Positions 11,461 through 12,362 of a stretch of 12,362 nucleotides of DNA are shown here, piece after piece. A program made the position numbers and the translations under genes. Source of the stretch: Chitinophagaceae bacterium UBA1946 (GTDB lineage: Bacteria; Bacteroidota; Bacteroidia; Chitinophagales; Chitinophagaceae); NCBI GenBank assembly GCA_002336815.1, contig DDEU01000013.1, positions 145 to 12,506 on the forward strand, written 5' to 3'. The notes beneath the pieces were generated by a model, which did no database searches, was not told the origin of the DNA, and worked only from the letters and a program-made list of their open reading frames with translations. The stretch's first letter is position 1. Each line of letters opens with the position of its first letter.

Positions 11461-12362
11461 TTAAAAAAGATACTGGTACAATTCTTCCACTTTAGCCAAG
11501 GCCACTACTTCGATGCCGTGTTTTATTTTGCCCATCGATTTGGCATTGTACTTACTTACAATGATCTTTTCAAAACCTAGTTTCTCTGCTTCAGCAATGC
11601 GTTGTTCAATGCGGTTAACAGCCCTGATCTCCCCGCTCAAGCCAACTTCCCCGGCAAAACAATAATGCTGGTTTACGGGAACATCTTCATAACTGCTGAG
11701 CAGGGCGCATACAATGGCAAGATCGATCGATGGGTCTTCCACTTTTATACCGCCTGCGATATTTACAAAAACATCTTTTACTCCAAAGTGAAACCCACCA
11801 CGCTTCTCAAGTACGGCCAGTAATAATTGCAAACGGCGCAGGTCAAAACCGGTAACCGTACGTTGCGGTGTACCGTACACACTTTGAGTTACCAGTGCCT
11901 GCCCTTCTATCAGCAATGGCCTGATGCCTTCCATGGTTGCAGCAATGGCAATACCACTCAGTGGTTCTTCTTTTTGTGTAATCAGTATTTCTGAAGGATT
12001 GTTCACTGCCCTCATGCCATCAGAGGTCATTTCATAGATGCCCAGCTCTGCGGTAGATCCAAAGCGATTTTTCAAGGTGCGTAATATCCGGTAGGCATAG
12101 TGCCGGTCGCCTTCAAACTGCAGCACAGTATCTACCATGTGCTCCAGGATCTTGGGACCAGCAATGGTGCCATCTTTTGTGATATGACCAATTAAAAATA
12201 CCGGTGTATTGGTTTCTTTTGCAAAGCGCTGCAATTCTGCTGCGGTTTCTTTTATCTGGCTTACACTTCCGGCACCGCTTTCTACATAAGGTGATTGCAG
12301 GGTTTGAATTGAATCAACAATTACCAGTTGTGGTTTTAGTTTTTTTATTTCCTGGAAAATGG
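11461..12362 (-). CDS. radA: DNA repair protein RadA/Sms, C-terminal part (5' end outside window)
   Basis: RadA is a RecA-like hexameric helicase that helps process recombination intermediates. The frame is open to the right edge, so about 300 C-terminal residues are visible; the start and zinc finger lie outside. A TTG at 12234 is internal and not a start. The visible part opens with the Walker B region LVIVDSIQTLQSPYVESGAG and continues through SVSQIKETAAELQRFAKETN, GHITKDGTIAGP and HMVDTVLQFEGDRHY. It then reaches the RadA-specific KNRFG motif (in RTLKNRFGSTAELGIYEM). The rest is the Lon-protease-like domain (RRLQLLLAVLEKRGG, VFVNIAGGIKVEDPSIDLAI), used for DNA binding and oligomerisation, not proteolysis. 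It ends normally at TAA, 40 nt before comF. Confidence 0.97.
   Translation of the reverse strand, partial: IFQEIKKLKPQLVIVDSIQTLQSPYVESGAGSVSQIKETAAELQRFAKETNTPVFLIGHITKDGTIAGPKILEHMVDTVLQFEGDRHYAYRILRTLKNRFGSTAELGIYEMTSDGMRAVNNPSEILITQKEEPLSGIAIAATMEGIRPLLIEGQALVTQSVYGTPQRTVTGFDLRRLQLLLAVLEKRGGFHFGVKDVFVNIAGGIKVEDPSIDLAIVCALLSSYEDVPVNQHYCFAGEVGLSGEIRAVNRIEQRIAEAEKLGFEKIIVSKYNAKSMGKIKHGIEVVALAKVEELYQYLF

Overview
The window looks like ordinary chromosomal DNA of a Bacteroidota bacterium, most likely of the Chitinophagaceae type. The evidence is a recognisable GldA gliding-motility ATPase, a PSP1/RicT homologue downstream of holB, lipoproteins with short SxC-type lipoboxes, an orphan DUF6089-like outer-membrane barrel, promoter-like TTG / TAnnTTTG elements, and the near absence of Shine-Dalgarno sequences. 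The family-level assignment is inference from general resemblance; no rRNA is present. I see no transposase, phage, CRISPR, tRNA or rRNA gene.

Layout. Bases 1-495 (+) are the 3' end of atpA, ending at a strong intrinsic terminator. Everything else is on the minus strand and is read from right to left. From the right edge: radA (5' end outside the window), comF, a beta-helix lipoprotein and a lipoprotein glutathione peroxidase, ending at a terminator (8583-8619); then holB, a 366-nt non-coding gap, and ricT with a long disordered Arg/Gln/Asn-rich tail and a terminator (5445-5475); then gldA; then eno and ftsB (12-nt gap), a small helical protein of unknown function and a terminator (2334-2362); then nth; then an outer-membrane beta-barrel protein whose terminator (586-615) faces that of atpA.

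Functionally this is mostly housekeeping: ATP synthesis (atpA), glycolysis (eno), cell division (ftsB), replication (holB), repair and recombination (nth, radA), uptake or recycling of DNA (comF), RNA maturation (ricT), envelope peroxide defence (glutathione peroxidase), gliding or secretion (gldA) and envelope proteins.

The points most worth a second look are: the large structured holB-ricT gap, with two hairpins that both pair better as plus-strand RNA; the repeat-built RicT tail, whose repeat copies differ almost only synonymously; three terminators that sit almost against the next start codon, leaving little room for a promoter; and an inverted repeat between ftsB and the small unknown gene. 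I found no clear new multi-gene system.
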